Below are positions 1 through 7,065 of a DNA stretch of 9,619 bases, one piece after another (the first letter of the stretch is position 1; each line of letters starts with the position of its first letter). The translations under genes and the position numbers were made by a program. Below the pieces are notes generated by a model. That model was given only the letters and a program-made list of their open reading frames with translations. It was not told the origin of the DNA and searched no databases. Origin of the DNA: Acidobacteriaceae bacterium. GTDB taxonomy: Bacteria; Acidobacteriota; Terriglobia; Terriglobales; Acidobacteriaceae. The stretch spans positions 1 to 9,619 of the forward strand of contig JASHUF010000004.1 in the NCBI GenBank assembly GCA_030040175.1. The letters are read 5' to 3'.

Positions 1-1
1 T

Positions 2-1597
2 GAGCAGACGTTGCAGAACATGTTGGGCCTGATCCACGGGCGTGTGTACTACAACCTGCTCAACTGGTATCGCGTGCTGGCGCTGCTGCCGGGATTCACG
101 TTCAACCGCCGCTTCATGGAGCAGATGATGGGCGTGCGGGAAAGTCTGCCGGAAGAAGTTGCAGCCGGGCTCGGAAACGCCTCGCGAACCGGGCGCACTG
201 GGGACTTTTTGAACCTCTGCATGATGCTGGGCGCGCTTGCGGCGAACCTGCTGGGTTTGGAGCGGCAGATTGCGCATTTCGAAAAGCGGCTTGACGATGC
301 GCTGCGCGAGCCATCGCCACCGTTGACCCAGATGCGGTTGGACGAACTGACCGCAGATTACACGCAGCTGGAGGAGAAACTATTGCGGAGCTGGGATGCG
401 CCGCTGGTCAACGATTTCTTTGCCATGATCTTTCATGGCACTTTACGCAAGCTCACGCTCAGGTGGCTCGGCGATACCAGCGGCACGCTGGCCAACGCCG
501 CGATTCGCGGACAGGGTGGAATGGTGAGTGCCGAGCCCGCTTTTCGCATCCGCGACTTGGCTGCTATCGCCTCCCGAGATCCCGCATTTGTAAGATGCCT
601 CTGCGAAAATGCGACCGAAGACGCTATGCGAGCGGTTCGCAATCACGCTGAATTCCGCGCCAAATACGACGAGTATCTGGCCCGCTTCGGCGACCGCTGC
701 CTGGAAGAGCTCAAGCTGGAGAGCGAAACTTTGCATGAGAATCCGCTGGCCCTCCTGCGCAGTGTGGGCGAGCTGGCGCGTGGGCTGGTGAGCAAGAGCG
801 CAACACAAGTGATTGAGCAGAGCGGCAACGAAACCGAAGTAGAGGAAACCATCCGCTCCGCATTCGCGAGTTCGCCTCTCAAGCGCATCCTGATCATCTG
901 GGTTCTTGCCCAGGCGCGGACGCGCGTGCGCAACCGCGAGAACTTACGCCTGGAACGCACGCGCCTCTTCGGCCGCATCCGCCGCATCTTCCGCGAATGC
1001 GGAAGAAGGCTGCACGCATCCGGCGTACTGGAGTCGGCGGACGACGTCTTCTATTTGCAGGTAGAGGAAATCCTGGCCTACGTGAACGGCACAGCGGCCA
1101 GCATCGACCTGCAAGAGCTGTCTGCCCTGCGCAAGGCCGAGTTTGCCCGCTATCGCAATTTGCCCGCACCGCCGGATCGCTTCGAAACGAGAGGACCGGT
1201 CTATGGGATACAACCGGTTGCTGCCGTGCCGGCTAACGTCGCGAACGGCCCGCTCGCGGAGGAGCGGCATGGGACTGGGTGCTGTCCGGGAGTCGTTCGC
1301 GGCAGGGCGCGCGTCGTTCTGGACCCTCGCGGCGCAACGCTCGCGGCTGGCAGCATTCTTGTGGCCGAACGCACCGATCCCGGATGGATCATGCTTTTCC
1401 CTTCGGCGAAGGGGCTGCTGGTAGAGCGGGGAAGTCTTCTTTCTCACTCGGCGATCATTGCTCGCGAGTTGGGAATTCCAGCGGTGGTTTCGATCCCGGG
1501 ACTCACCAGTTGGCTGCGCGACGGCGACCTGGTGGAGTTAGATGGCGGCGCTGGGACGGTGCGGCGCATTGAGGAGCGTGCGGATCATGGCGAGTGA
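2..1597 (+). CDS. PEP-synthase / rifampicin-phosphotransferase-like dikinase, C-terminal part (5' end outside window)
   Basis: The frame is open from the left edge, so the gene starts upstream. A TTG at 11 lies inside the coding frame and is not the likely start. Numbering from that TTG, residues about 1-420 are a helical middle domain that begins with a GRVYYNLLNWYRVLALLPGF stretch, which I recall from PEP-synthase-like proteins. Residues about 426-520 are the swivelling PEP-utilizer phosphohistidine domain. The motif LLSHSAIIARELGIPAVV places the catalytic His at residue 479. In this family an N-terminal ATP-grasp domain phosphorylates that His from ATP, which then passes phosphate to the substrate. 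The ATP-grasp domain would lie left of the window. The protein ends right after the His domain, with no PEP/pyruvate-binding barrel. That matches rifampicin phosphotransferase-like enzymes better than true PEP synthase (PpsA). The middle domain would then bind the unknown acceptor. The stop overlaps the next gene by 11 nt. The family call is firm; the substrate is unknown. Confidence 0.85.
   Translation, partial: EQTLQNMLGLIHGRVYYNLLNWYRVLALLPGFTFNRRFMEQMMGVRESLPEEVAAGLGNASRTGRTGDFLNLCMMLGALAANLLGLERQIAHFEKRLDDALREPSPPLTQMRLDELTADYTQLEEKLLRSWDAPLVNDFFAMIFHGTLRKLTLRWLGDTSGTLANAAIRGQGGMVSAEPAFRIRDLAAIASRDPAFVRCLCENATEDAMRAVRNHAEFRAKYDEYLARFGDRCLEELKLESETLHENPLALLRSVGELARGLVSKSATQVIEQSGNETEVEETIRSAFASSPLKRILIIWVLAQARTRVRNRENLRLERTRLFGRIRRIFRECGRRLHASGVLESADDVFYLQVEEILAYVNGTAASIDLQELSALRKAEFARYRNLPAPPDRFETRGPVYGIQPVAAVPANVANGPLAEERHGTGCCPGVVRGRARVVLDPRGATLAAGSILVAERTDPGWIMLFPSAKGLLVERGSLLSHSAIIARELGIPAVVSIPGLTSWLRDGDLVELDGGAGTVRRIEERADHGE
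1571..1576 (+). promoter_or_regulatory. Ribosome binding site GAGGAG for the DUF3419 gene
   Basis: GAGGAG lies 10 nt before the ATG at 1587, inside the end of the upstream gene. It favours the 1587 start over an in-frame ATG at 1542. The 15 extra residues from 1542 lie wholly within the upstream coding region and do not look like family sequence. Confidence 0.6.
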
Positions 1598-2678
1598 AGC
1601 GGCAGAGCGCGCGGATTTCTCCGCGATTCGCTACGCGCAATGCTGGGAAGATGCCGACGTGCTGCTGGAGGCGCTCGCTCCTGCCCCCGAAAAGCGGTGT
1701 CTCTCGATCGCCAGTGCCGGCGACAACTCGCTGGCTCTGCTGGCGCGCGATCCTGAATACGTGCTCGCCGTTGACCTCAGCGCCGCCCAACTGGCATGCC
1801 TCGAACTGCGCGTTGCTGCTTATCGCGCCCTCCAGCATCGTGAACTCCTTGCGTTGATTGGATCGATTCCCTCGATCGGCCGCGTGAAACTCTACCGCAA
1901 ATGCAGGGAGCATCTCTCTACCAAGGCTGCTTCATTCTGGGATGACCGGAGCGTGATTGTGGAACAAGGCATTGGCGCATGCGGGAAATTCGAAAGGTAC
2001 TTCCGCGTTTTCCAGACTAAAGTGCTGCCGTTCATTCATGCGAAGAAGCGCATTCAGGCATTGCTCCAAGAGCGGTCGCACGAGGAACGGATTGCATTCT
2101 ACGAGCGCGAGTGGAACAACAGGCGCTGGCGGGCGTTGTTTCGGATTTTCTTTTCACGGCGCGTGATGGGCGCCTTGGGTCGCGACCCGGAGTTCTTTCG
2201 TTATGTCGAGGATAGCGTCTCCAAGCGCATCCTTGCGCGGACGCGCTACGCGCTTACCGAACTGAATCCGGCGCAAAATCCTTATGTGCGACGGATCCTC
2301 ACCGGCCGGCACGATGACATTCTTCCCTTTGCCTTACGCGAAGAAAACTTCGAAAGCATTCGCCGCAACCTGGACAGGCTGGAGTGGCGGCAGGGCGCCT
2401 TGGAATGCGCGATTGAGAGCGGCGGAACGTTTGATTGTTTTAATCTCAGCGATGTCTTCGAGTACATGTCAGCGAGCAATTACGAACAGCTGTTGGAGAG
2501 AATCGTAGCTGCGGCCAGGACTGGCGCGCGTCTCGCCTACTGGAACATGCTCGCGCCGCGGCGCCGTCCCGATCGGCTTGCCCATGTTCTCGAAGAGCTG
2601 AGCGAAACGGCGAGGGACTTGTTTGCGCGCGACAAAGCATTCTTTTACTCTGCGTTTGTTCTGGAGCAAGTGCGATGA
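1587..2678 (+). CDS. DUF3419 family protein, BtaA-like SAM:lipid 3-amino-3-carboxypropyltransferase
   Basis: The protein has 363 aa and starts at the ATG at 1587. It carries the hallmarks I know for DUF3419/BtaA: IRYAQCWEDADVLLEAL near residues 14-30, a Rossmann-like SAM loop LSIASAGDNSLALL (39-52), the AVDLSAAQL acidic strand (61-69), and NLSDVFEYM (286-294). BtaA moves the 3-amino-3-carboxypropyl group of S-adenosylmethionine onto diacylglycerol to give diacylglyceryl-homoserine, which BtaB then trimethylates to the betaine lipid DGTS. No BtaB methyltransferase is encoded in this window. The acceptor may therefore differ, or the product may stay unmethylated or be acylated by the GNAT encoded two genes downstream. 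No membrane segments are apparent; it is probably a soluble or peripheral enzyme working at the membrane. The start overlaps the dikinase gene by 11 nt, and the stop overlaps the lipid kinase gene by 4 nt (ATGA). The family is clear; the substrate is inferred. Confidence 0.85.
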   Translation: MASEAAERADFSAIRYAQCWEDADVLLEALAPAPEKRCLSIASAGDNSLALLARDPEYVLAVDLSAAQLACLELRVAAYRALQHRELLALIGSIPSIGRVKLYRKCREHLSTKAASFWDDRSVIVEQGIGACGKFERYFRVFQTKVLPFIHAKKRIQALLQERSHEERIAFYEREWNNRRWRALFRIFFSRRVMGALGRDPEFFRYVEDSVSKRILARTRYALTELNPAQNPYVRRILTGRHDDILPFALREENFESIRRNLDRLEWRQGALECAIESGGTFDCFNLSDVFEYMSASNYEQLLERIVAAARTGARLAYWNMLAPRRRPDRLAHVLEELSETARDLFARDKAFFYSAFVLEQVR

Positions 2679-4009
2679 CCGGCGCGGATCTGCTGGCGGC
2701 GATGGGGGTGCTAGGAGCGGCAGTGATTCTGCTGTTCCTTCTCAGCCTCTCGAGGAAATTCGCTCCTAGCGCCGAAGGATTGCGCAAGCTCGCGCATCTG
2801 GGAACGGGTCTGCTGGCTATGCCGTTCCCCTGGATCTTCTCGTCAATCAAGCCCGTGGTTCTTGTCTGCGGCCTTGCATTGGCATTACTCGGGGTGATCT
2901 CCGCTGTCCCGGTAATTCGCGTGCGGCTCGGCGCGAGCCTGTATGGGGTCGGGCGCACTTCGCACGGAGAGTTCTATTTCCCGGTTGCGGCTGTGATTGT
3001 GTTTGCCCTGGCGCGCGGCGACAAGTTGCTTTACCTCATTCCCATTCTCGTACTCACGCTAGCGGATACCGTTGCCGCCGTTCTCGGCTCCATCTACGTC
3101 AAGATCCCCTACGAGGGAATGGGCGGCCACAAGAGTGTCGAGGGCTCCGTGGCCTTTTTCACCGTGGCATTCTTTGCAGTGCATGTTCCCCTGCTGCTTT
3201 GGAGCCGGATGAGCCGCCCGCAGACTCTTCTGGTGGCAGTAGATATTGCACTGGTAGTGACCCTGCTGGAGGCAGTTTCATGGCGTGGCCTCGACAACCT
3301 GATTATTCCGCTCGGCGTACTGCTACTGCTACATATATTTACTGCACTTCCCCTGCGTCTCCTGGTTTACCGGCTGATTGCCGCGCTCGTCCTTCTGGTC
3401 GCGGTTGTGCTATATCGCAAGCACACTACGCTGCAGCACACGGCGTTGATCGCTGCGGCGCTCGTCCTGTACGCGTCTTGGGGAGCGGGCGGCTGGCAAT
3501 GGGTTGTTGCGCCGGCCATGCTCTTGGCCTGCTACTCCATCTTTCTCAGCGACAAACAACTGATTTCCACGCGCAAAGATAATGTCTACGCGGTGGCCAG
3601 CGTAGGTTCCGCGGGCCTTCTATGGATCTATTTCTCGCGCCTTACCGGCAATTCGGCGCTCCTCTTTCCCTATACCATGTCGTATACGGCACATCTGGCG
3701 CTGCTTGGGTGGACCCTCCGGGCCTTGCGCAAGCCGGAGCAGAGCCCCTGGAAGGGCGGATTGGTTCTGCTCCTGCAGTGCTGGGTATTGATGTTCGCGC
3801 CCTACTTCATGGTTGCCGGATTTTCGCGCGCAGCCCTTGTGAACGCAGTGATCGCGCTGCCCGTGTGTGCCTTGAGCTTCGCGCTGTTCTGCATTATCGA
3901 GCCGCGGCATAACGGCCTTTATTCTGACACCGGTTGGCGCTGGCTTCGACAGGCGGTCCTGGTGCTGCTGGCGTCCGCGCCACTTGCCCTGATGAGATAT
4001 AGGCCATGA
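2675..4009 (+). CDS. CTP-dependent lipid (phytol/dolichol) kinase-like integral membrane protein with extra C-terminal membrane region
   Basis: The protein has 444 aa. The first ~220 residues match the dolichol kinase/phytol kinase/phosphatidate cytidylyltransferase-like superfamily. Visible motifs are RKLAH (37-41), HGEFYFP (97-103), LADTVAAVLG (129-138), GGHKSVEGSVAFF (150-162) and E199 followed by RGLDNLIIPLG (204-214). Members are membrane enzymes that phosphorylate isoprenoid alcohols or diacylglycerol with CTP. Several hydrophobic segments are present (about 8-25, 60-80, 103-125, 160-176, 185-200). The second half (about 228-444) adds several more hydrophobic stretches that I do not recognise. 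Phytol kinases usually end near residue 220-300, so this looks like a fusion or long extension. GGAG at 2663-2666 lies 8 nt before the ATG, which overlaps the preceding stop as ATGA. The next gene overlaps by 4 nt. It probably phosphorylates a lipid alcohol made or used by this operon; the actual substrate cannot be read. Confidence 0.8.
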   Translation: MTGADLLAAMGVLGAAVILLFLLSLSRKFAPSAEGLRKLAHLGTGLLAMPFPWIFSSIKPVVLVCGLALALLGVISAVPVIRVRLGASLYGVGRTSHGEFYFPVAAVIVFALARGDKLLYLIPILVLTLADTVAAVLGSIYVKIPYEGMGGHKSVEGSVAFFTVAFFAVHVPLLLWSRMSRPQTLLVAVDIALVVTLLEAVSWRGLDNLIIPLGVLLLLHIFTALPLRLLVYRLIAALVLLVAVVLYRKHTTLQHTALIAAALVLYASWGAGGWQWVVAPAMLLACYSIFLSDKQLISTRKDNVYAVASVGSAGLLWIYFSRLTGNSALLFPYTMSYTAHLALLGWTLRALRKPEQSPWKGGLVLLLQCWVLMFAPYFMVAGFSRAALVNAVIALPVCALSFALFCIIEPRHNGLYSDTGWRWLRQAVLVLLASAPLALMRYRP

Positions 4010-5013
4010 AGGTTGTTACTATTCGTTCGACCCGCGAGAGGTCCCTGCTCTCCACCGCATCGCAATTGCCGTCTTTCCAAGCGAGGCAGATTGAGGATCA
4101 TGCTGCCGACGCCCACTTGTGTGCTCTTGGTTCTAAAGCAGAGATTCGCGCCCACTGTTCGGTCTGGTGGCGAGAAGCACCGCCCATGGCAGGCCATCGA
4201 ATTGGTGCGATTGGCCACTATGCCAGCATGGCCGACGATGCCTCTGCCGCACTCCTGGAAGAGGCGGTTCGACAGTTGCGCGAGAACGGCTGCACCCTAG
4301 CCGTTGCGCCGATGGATGGCAATACCTGGAGACGCTATCGATTTGTCACCGATTTCAGCGCACAGGAGCATGCAGAACCGCCATTTTTTCTCGAGCCCGC
4401 CAATCCGCCCGAGTGGCCAACGCAATTCGAGCAAGCCGGATTCACGAGCCTGGCCGAATACTATTCGGCATTGAACAGCCACCTCGATCGCCCTGACGAC
4501 CGTGTGGCTCCAATCGCAGCACGGGTGCAGGCCAACGGCATCTCCATCCGAGCGGCACGCAGGAGCGAGCTGCCGCTGGAGCTCAAGCGGATCTACGCAC
4601 TAACTTGCGTGGCCTTCACGCGCAACTTTCTCTATACGGAGTTGCCGGAAGCGGCATTCCTCGCGCAATACGTTCCGGTGCTCCAACACATCCGGCCGGA
4701 ACTCATTCTGCTGGCGGAACAAGGCTCGGCCCTGGTTGGCTATCTCTTCGCGATCCCTGATTTCGCCCAAGCCGCGCGTGTCAGCACGATTGACACGTTC
4801 GTCATCAAGACTGTTGCCATTCTGCCGGAGTCTAGGCTGCGGGGACTGGGAGGCCTGCTGGTATCGCGCGCGCATCTGGCCGGTCGTGAGCTTGGATTCA
4901 AGCGCGCGATCCATGCACTGATGCACGAGGACAATGTTTCGCGCCATATTAGCAACCGCTATGCAACAACGATGCGCAGGTACACCCTGTACAGCCGGGA
5001 GCTCGCACAGTGA
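4006..5013 (+). CDS. Tandem GNAT-fold N-acyltransferase
   Basis: The protein has 335 aa. The C-terminal half (about 180-335) is a GNAT domain: a central strand DTFVIKTVAILPESR, the acyl-CoA pyrophosphate loop RLRGLGG (277-283), and HALMHEDNVSRHISNRYA (303-320), the usual helix/strand after it. The N-terminal half (about 60-155) resembles the first half of two-domain GNATs in which a GPM(D/N) strand follows a long helix: LLEEAVRQLRENGCTLAVAP, MDGNTW (103-108), then PPFFLEPANPPEW and FEQAGF. No R/Q-x-x-G-x-G/A loop is apparent in that half, so only the C-terminal domain is likely to bind acyl-CoA. No signal peptide or membrane span is seen. The start ATG overlaps the kinase stop (ATGA) with only a weak ribosome site, so translation is probably coupled. 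GNATs acylate amines (less often hydroxyls). In this operon the amine left by the DUF3419 enzyme is an attractive but unproven acceptor. Confidence 0.75.
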   Translation: MKVVTIRSTRERSLLSTASQLPSFQARQIEDHAADAHLCALGSKAEIRAHCSVWWREAPPMAGHRIGAIGHYASMADDASAALLEEAVRQLRENGCTLAVAPMDGNTWRRYRFVTDFSAQEHAEPPFFLEPANPPEWPTQFEQAGFTSLAEYYSALNSHLDRPDDRVAPIAARVQANGISIRAARRSELPLELKRIYALTCVAFTRNFLYTELPEAAFLAQYVPVLQHIRPELILLAEQGSALVGYLFAIPDFAQAARVSTIDTFVIKTVAILPESRLRGLGGLLVSRAHLAGRELGFKRAIHALMHEDNVSRHISNRYATTMRRYTLYSRELAQ

Positions 5014-6578
5014 ACATTGCCGAGATTCTCGCTGAGCACTCCCACGTGCACGGGGACGCGCCTGCCCTGATCGAGGTTCGCGTGGGACACGACCGCACTA
5101 CTACTTTTCGCGAGCTGGAGGCGGCGAGCGCCCGCATCGCGGCTCAACTCGCGCAGAGCGGAGTCGCCGCGGGCGATGCGGTACTCGTCATGCACGGCAT
5201 GTCAGCCGAGTTATATGCGTTCCTGATCGGACTCTTTCGCATCGGCGCTGTGGCCATCTTTGTCGATCCGTCGGCCGGATGGTCGCTCCTGGACCGCTGC
5301 TTGCAGAACCATCCACCGAAAGCCTTCTTCGGCAGCCTGAAAGCGCATCTGCTTCGTCTCCGGATTCCCGCTCTCCGTCGAGTCGGTCTCACCATTTGCA
5401 CCAGTCCGCTGTTTGGCTCGCTGTACATTTCTTTCGGCTCTTGCGAACCCGAACTCCGCACGATTGCCGCAGCAGACGATTCCGCTCCCGCACTGATCAC
5501 CTTCACCAGCGGAAGCACGGGCGCAGCAAAGGGCGCGGTCCGCACGCACGGTTTTCTCATTGCGCAGCATCGCGCTCTCGCTGCCAGCTTGCATCATCGC
5601 GCGGGATCGATGGATCTCACCACGCTTCCCGTCTTCGTACTCGCCAACCTAGCATCGGGAATCGCCAGCGTGATTCCCCATGCCGACATGCGGCGTCCCG
5701 GACATATCGCCCCCCGGCCGGTGCTCGGCCAGTTGCAGCGTCTTCCCATTGCGACCATGGCCGCTTCTCCCGCATTCGTGTCGCGCATTGCGGCCGAGTG
5801 CATCCGCTCGGGACGGCGTATCAGCCGCCTCGAGCGCGTATTCATGGGCGGCGCTCCCGTATTCCCTGAGGATCTGCGGCAGGCCCGCGATGCATTTCCT
5901 CGCGCTGACATCACGGCAGTCTATGGATCGACTGAAGCCGAGCCCATGGCTGAGATTGCGCTTTCGGCCATTAGCTCCAGCGATTTTTGCTCCATGGCCC
6001 AAGGCCGCGGCTTGTTGGCCGGCAATCCGGTCCCCTCTGTTTCCCTCCGCATTCTGCGTGATCAATGGGGGGTGTCTCTCGGGTCGATGAATCCGGCGCA
6101 ATTTCGTTCGCTTCATCTTGGCCCGGAAGCAATTGGAGAGATCGTGGTCTCAGGCGAGCACGTCTTGAAGGGGTATCTCGACGGCAGCGGCGACAGCGAG
6201 AATAAGCTGCACGTGGACGGAACGGTGTGGCACAGGACAGGAGACCTTGGCTGGCTCGACAACACTGGCCGGCTATGGCTCATGGGGCGAGCAGCGTCAA
6301 CCATCCGTGACGAACGAGGAGTGGTGTACCCGTTTGCTGTGGAGTGCGCTGCGCGACAGATTGCGGGAGTGCGCCGCGCGGCAGTTCTGACGATTGAGCG
6401 GCGGCGGATCATGGTGGTTGAAGCAGAATCGCGGACCTCCGCCAACTCGATTCGCGAAGCCATGACCTGGGCGGATCTTGATGAGATTCGCACTGTGCAT
6501 GCTATTCCAATGGACAAACGCCACAATGCCAAGATCGACTATGTTTCCCTACGGCATATGCTCGCGGAGGGCAGATGA
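5010..6578 (+). CDS. AMP-forming acid ligase, OleC-like (fatty acyl-CoA ligase / beta-lactone synthetase type)
   Basis: The protein has 522 aa from a GTG start that overlaps the preceding stop (GTGA). GGGAG at 4997-5001 sits 8 nt upstream. It has the core motifs of the ANL adenylating superfamily: P-loop TFTSGSTGAAKG (164-175), YGSTEAEP (305-312), HRTGDLGWLD (408-417), a GRAASTIRDERG hinge region, and the C-terminal lysine K508 in DKRHNAKID. The enzyme activates a carboxylic acid as acyl-AMP. The short RHNAKI ending and the stretch LPVFVLANLASGIASVIPHA resemble OleC, which converts beta-hydroxy acids to beta-lactones in long-chain olefin biosynthesis. Ordinary acyl-CoA ligases usually end in a longer G-K-x-x-R context. 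I see no OleA, OleB or OleD here, so CoA-ligase activity supplying the GNAT is equally possible. It is cytosolic or peripheral. The superfamily is certain; the OleC affinity is moderate. Confidence 0.88.
   Translation: MNIAEILAEHSHVHGDAPALIEVRVGHDRTTTFRELEAASARIAAQLAQSGVAAGDAVLVMHGMSAELYAFLIGLFRIGAVAIFVDPSAGWSLLDRCLQNHPPKAFFGSLKAHLLRLRIPALRRVGLTICTSPLFGSLYISFGSCEPELRTIAAADDSAPALITFTSGSTGAAKGAVRTHGFLIAQHRALAASLHHRAGSMDLTTLPVFVLANLASGIASVIPHADMRRPGHIAPRPVLGQLQRLPIATMAASPAFVSRIAAECIRSGRRISRLERVFMGGAPVFPEDLRQARDAFPRADITAVYGSTEAEPMAEIALSAISSSDFCSMAQGRGLLAGNPVPSVSLRILRDQWGVSLGSMNPAQFRSLHLGPEAIGEIVVSGEHVLKGYLDGSGDSENKLHVDGTVWHRTGDLGWLDNTGRLWLMGRAASTIRDERGVVYPFAVECAARQIAGVRRAAVLTIERRRIMVVEAESRTSANSIREAMTWADLDEIRTVHAIPMDKRHNAKIDYVSLRHMLAEGR
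6566..6570 (+). promoter_or_regulatory. Shine-Dalgarno GGAGG before the ATG at 6575
   Basis: GGAGG lies 4 nt before an ATG that overlaps the ligase stop as ATGA. It is the strongest such site in the operon although no long gene follows. It sits within the last ligase codons, so chance is possible. Confidence 0.35.
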
Positions 6579-6652
6579 AGCCCCACCTACAGCGAAAATC
6601 CGGCACCGGCTCGCATTTGCTGCAGCAGTCACGACGGCCAGCAAAGCACTGA
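6575..6652 (+). CDS. Possible 25-residue ORF, or start of a lost downstream operon gene
   Basis: ATG at 6575 overlaps the ligase stop by 4 nt, just like two of the upstream junctions, and has GGAGG 4 nt upstream. The frame runs only 25 codons (beginning MKPHLQRKSG) to TGA at 6650-6652. The peptide is basic (K/R/H-rich), has no hydrophobic segment and matches nothing I know. It could be a translated small protein or the first codons of a gene destroyed by deletion. A +2 frame from 6577 stays open to 6720 without a start codon and is also unrecognised. Confidence 0.25.
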   Translation: MKPHLQRKSGTGSHLLQQSRRPAKH

Positions 6653-6767
6653 TCCTGCGCCACCGGTTGCTCGGCAGGGTGAAGAAAGTCCAACTCGATG
6701 CGAATCGCAGCAGATTTTAATTCCGGGAGAACGTAGTGGAGCTCGGCGTACCTGCCCAGCCTCAGCT

Positions 6768-6779
6768 GTGATCGATCAC
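6768..6779. repeat. 12-bp perfect palindrome GTGATCGATCAC
   Basis: GTGATCGATCAC reads the same on both strands. Palindromes of this size can be operators for dimeric regulators. It looks a little like a CRP half-site pair (TGTGA / TCAC), but the spacing is 4 instead of 6, so I do not call CRP. There is no gene start nearby that it would obviously control. Confidence 0.4.
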
Positions 6780-6938
6780 CTGCCTTTGTAGCTCAACAGC
6801 GGCTTGGCATATCCGCAAGTTAAACAAATCAAAACCCAGCCGCAGAGTCTATATATGGATGCGCCCTGGCACCACAACCACCAGTTCACACCGGCTCTGG
6901 TTTTGCCGCAGGATTGGCTTTATTGGCTGATCAGGGAG

Positions 6939-6974
6939 CGGGAGACTGACAGCGGTTCAGCACTCCCGTGTTTT
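6939..6974 (+). terminator. Hairpin with short T tract, probable terminator of the lipid-type operon
   Basis: CGGGAG (6939-6944) pairs with CTCCCG (6963-6968). Inside it, CTGA (6946-6949) pairs with TCAG (6957-6960), leaving a 7-nt loop and a small internal bulge. TGTTTT follows immediately. The orientation suits transcripts coming from the operon at 1-6578; there is no T tract in the other direction. It lies about 360 nt past the last long gene, and the tail is short, so it is moderate evidence only. Confidence 0.45.
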
Positions 6975-7030
6975 GAAGTGAAGATAAAAGCCAGATTTCG
7001 GACGGTTCGGTTTTGATCCGCCCCTGAGCA

Positions 7031-7065
7031 CGATTGCGTCCGATTTTCGCCGATTCACCACGATT
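7031..7065. repeat. Four CGATT direct repeats at exact 10-bp spacing
   Basis: CGATT begins at 7031, 7041, 7051 and 7061. The 5-nt spacers are GCGTC, TTCGC, CACCA and, after the last copy, GAGTG. One copy per helix turn places the motif on the same DNA face, as in arrays bound by cooperating regulators. It lies past the 3' end of the tRNA unit. Nothing else in the window shows this periodicity. Confidence 0.55.

Noticed and set aside
1542..1586. Earlier ATG for the DUF3419 gene
   Set aside because: It would add 15 residues lying entirely inside the dikinase gene; the ATG at 1587 has a good GAGGAG site and fits the family N-terminus.
6766..6780. CRP-type operator (TGTGA ... TCAC)
   Set aside because: The half-sites are 4 bp apart instead of 6, and the last base does not fit.
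6783..6800. tRNA-like start (TTTGTAGCTCAACAG)
   Set aside because: It resembles the 5' D-arm of a tRNA, but no anticodon arm or T arm follows. Probably chance.
6804..7016. 70-codon plus-strand frame in the intergenic region
   Set aside because: TTG start, no ribosome site, no family resemblance, and it runs through the terminator-like hairpin.
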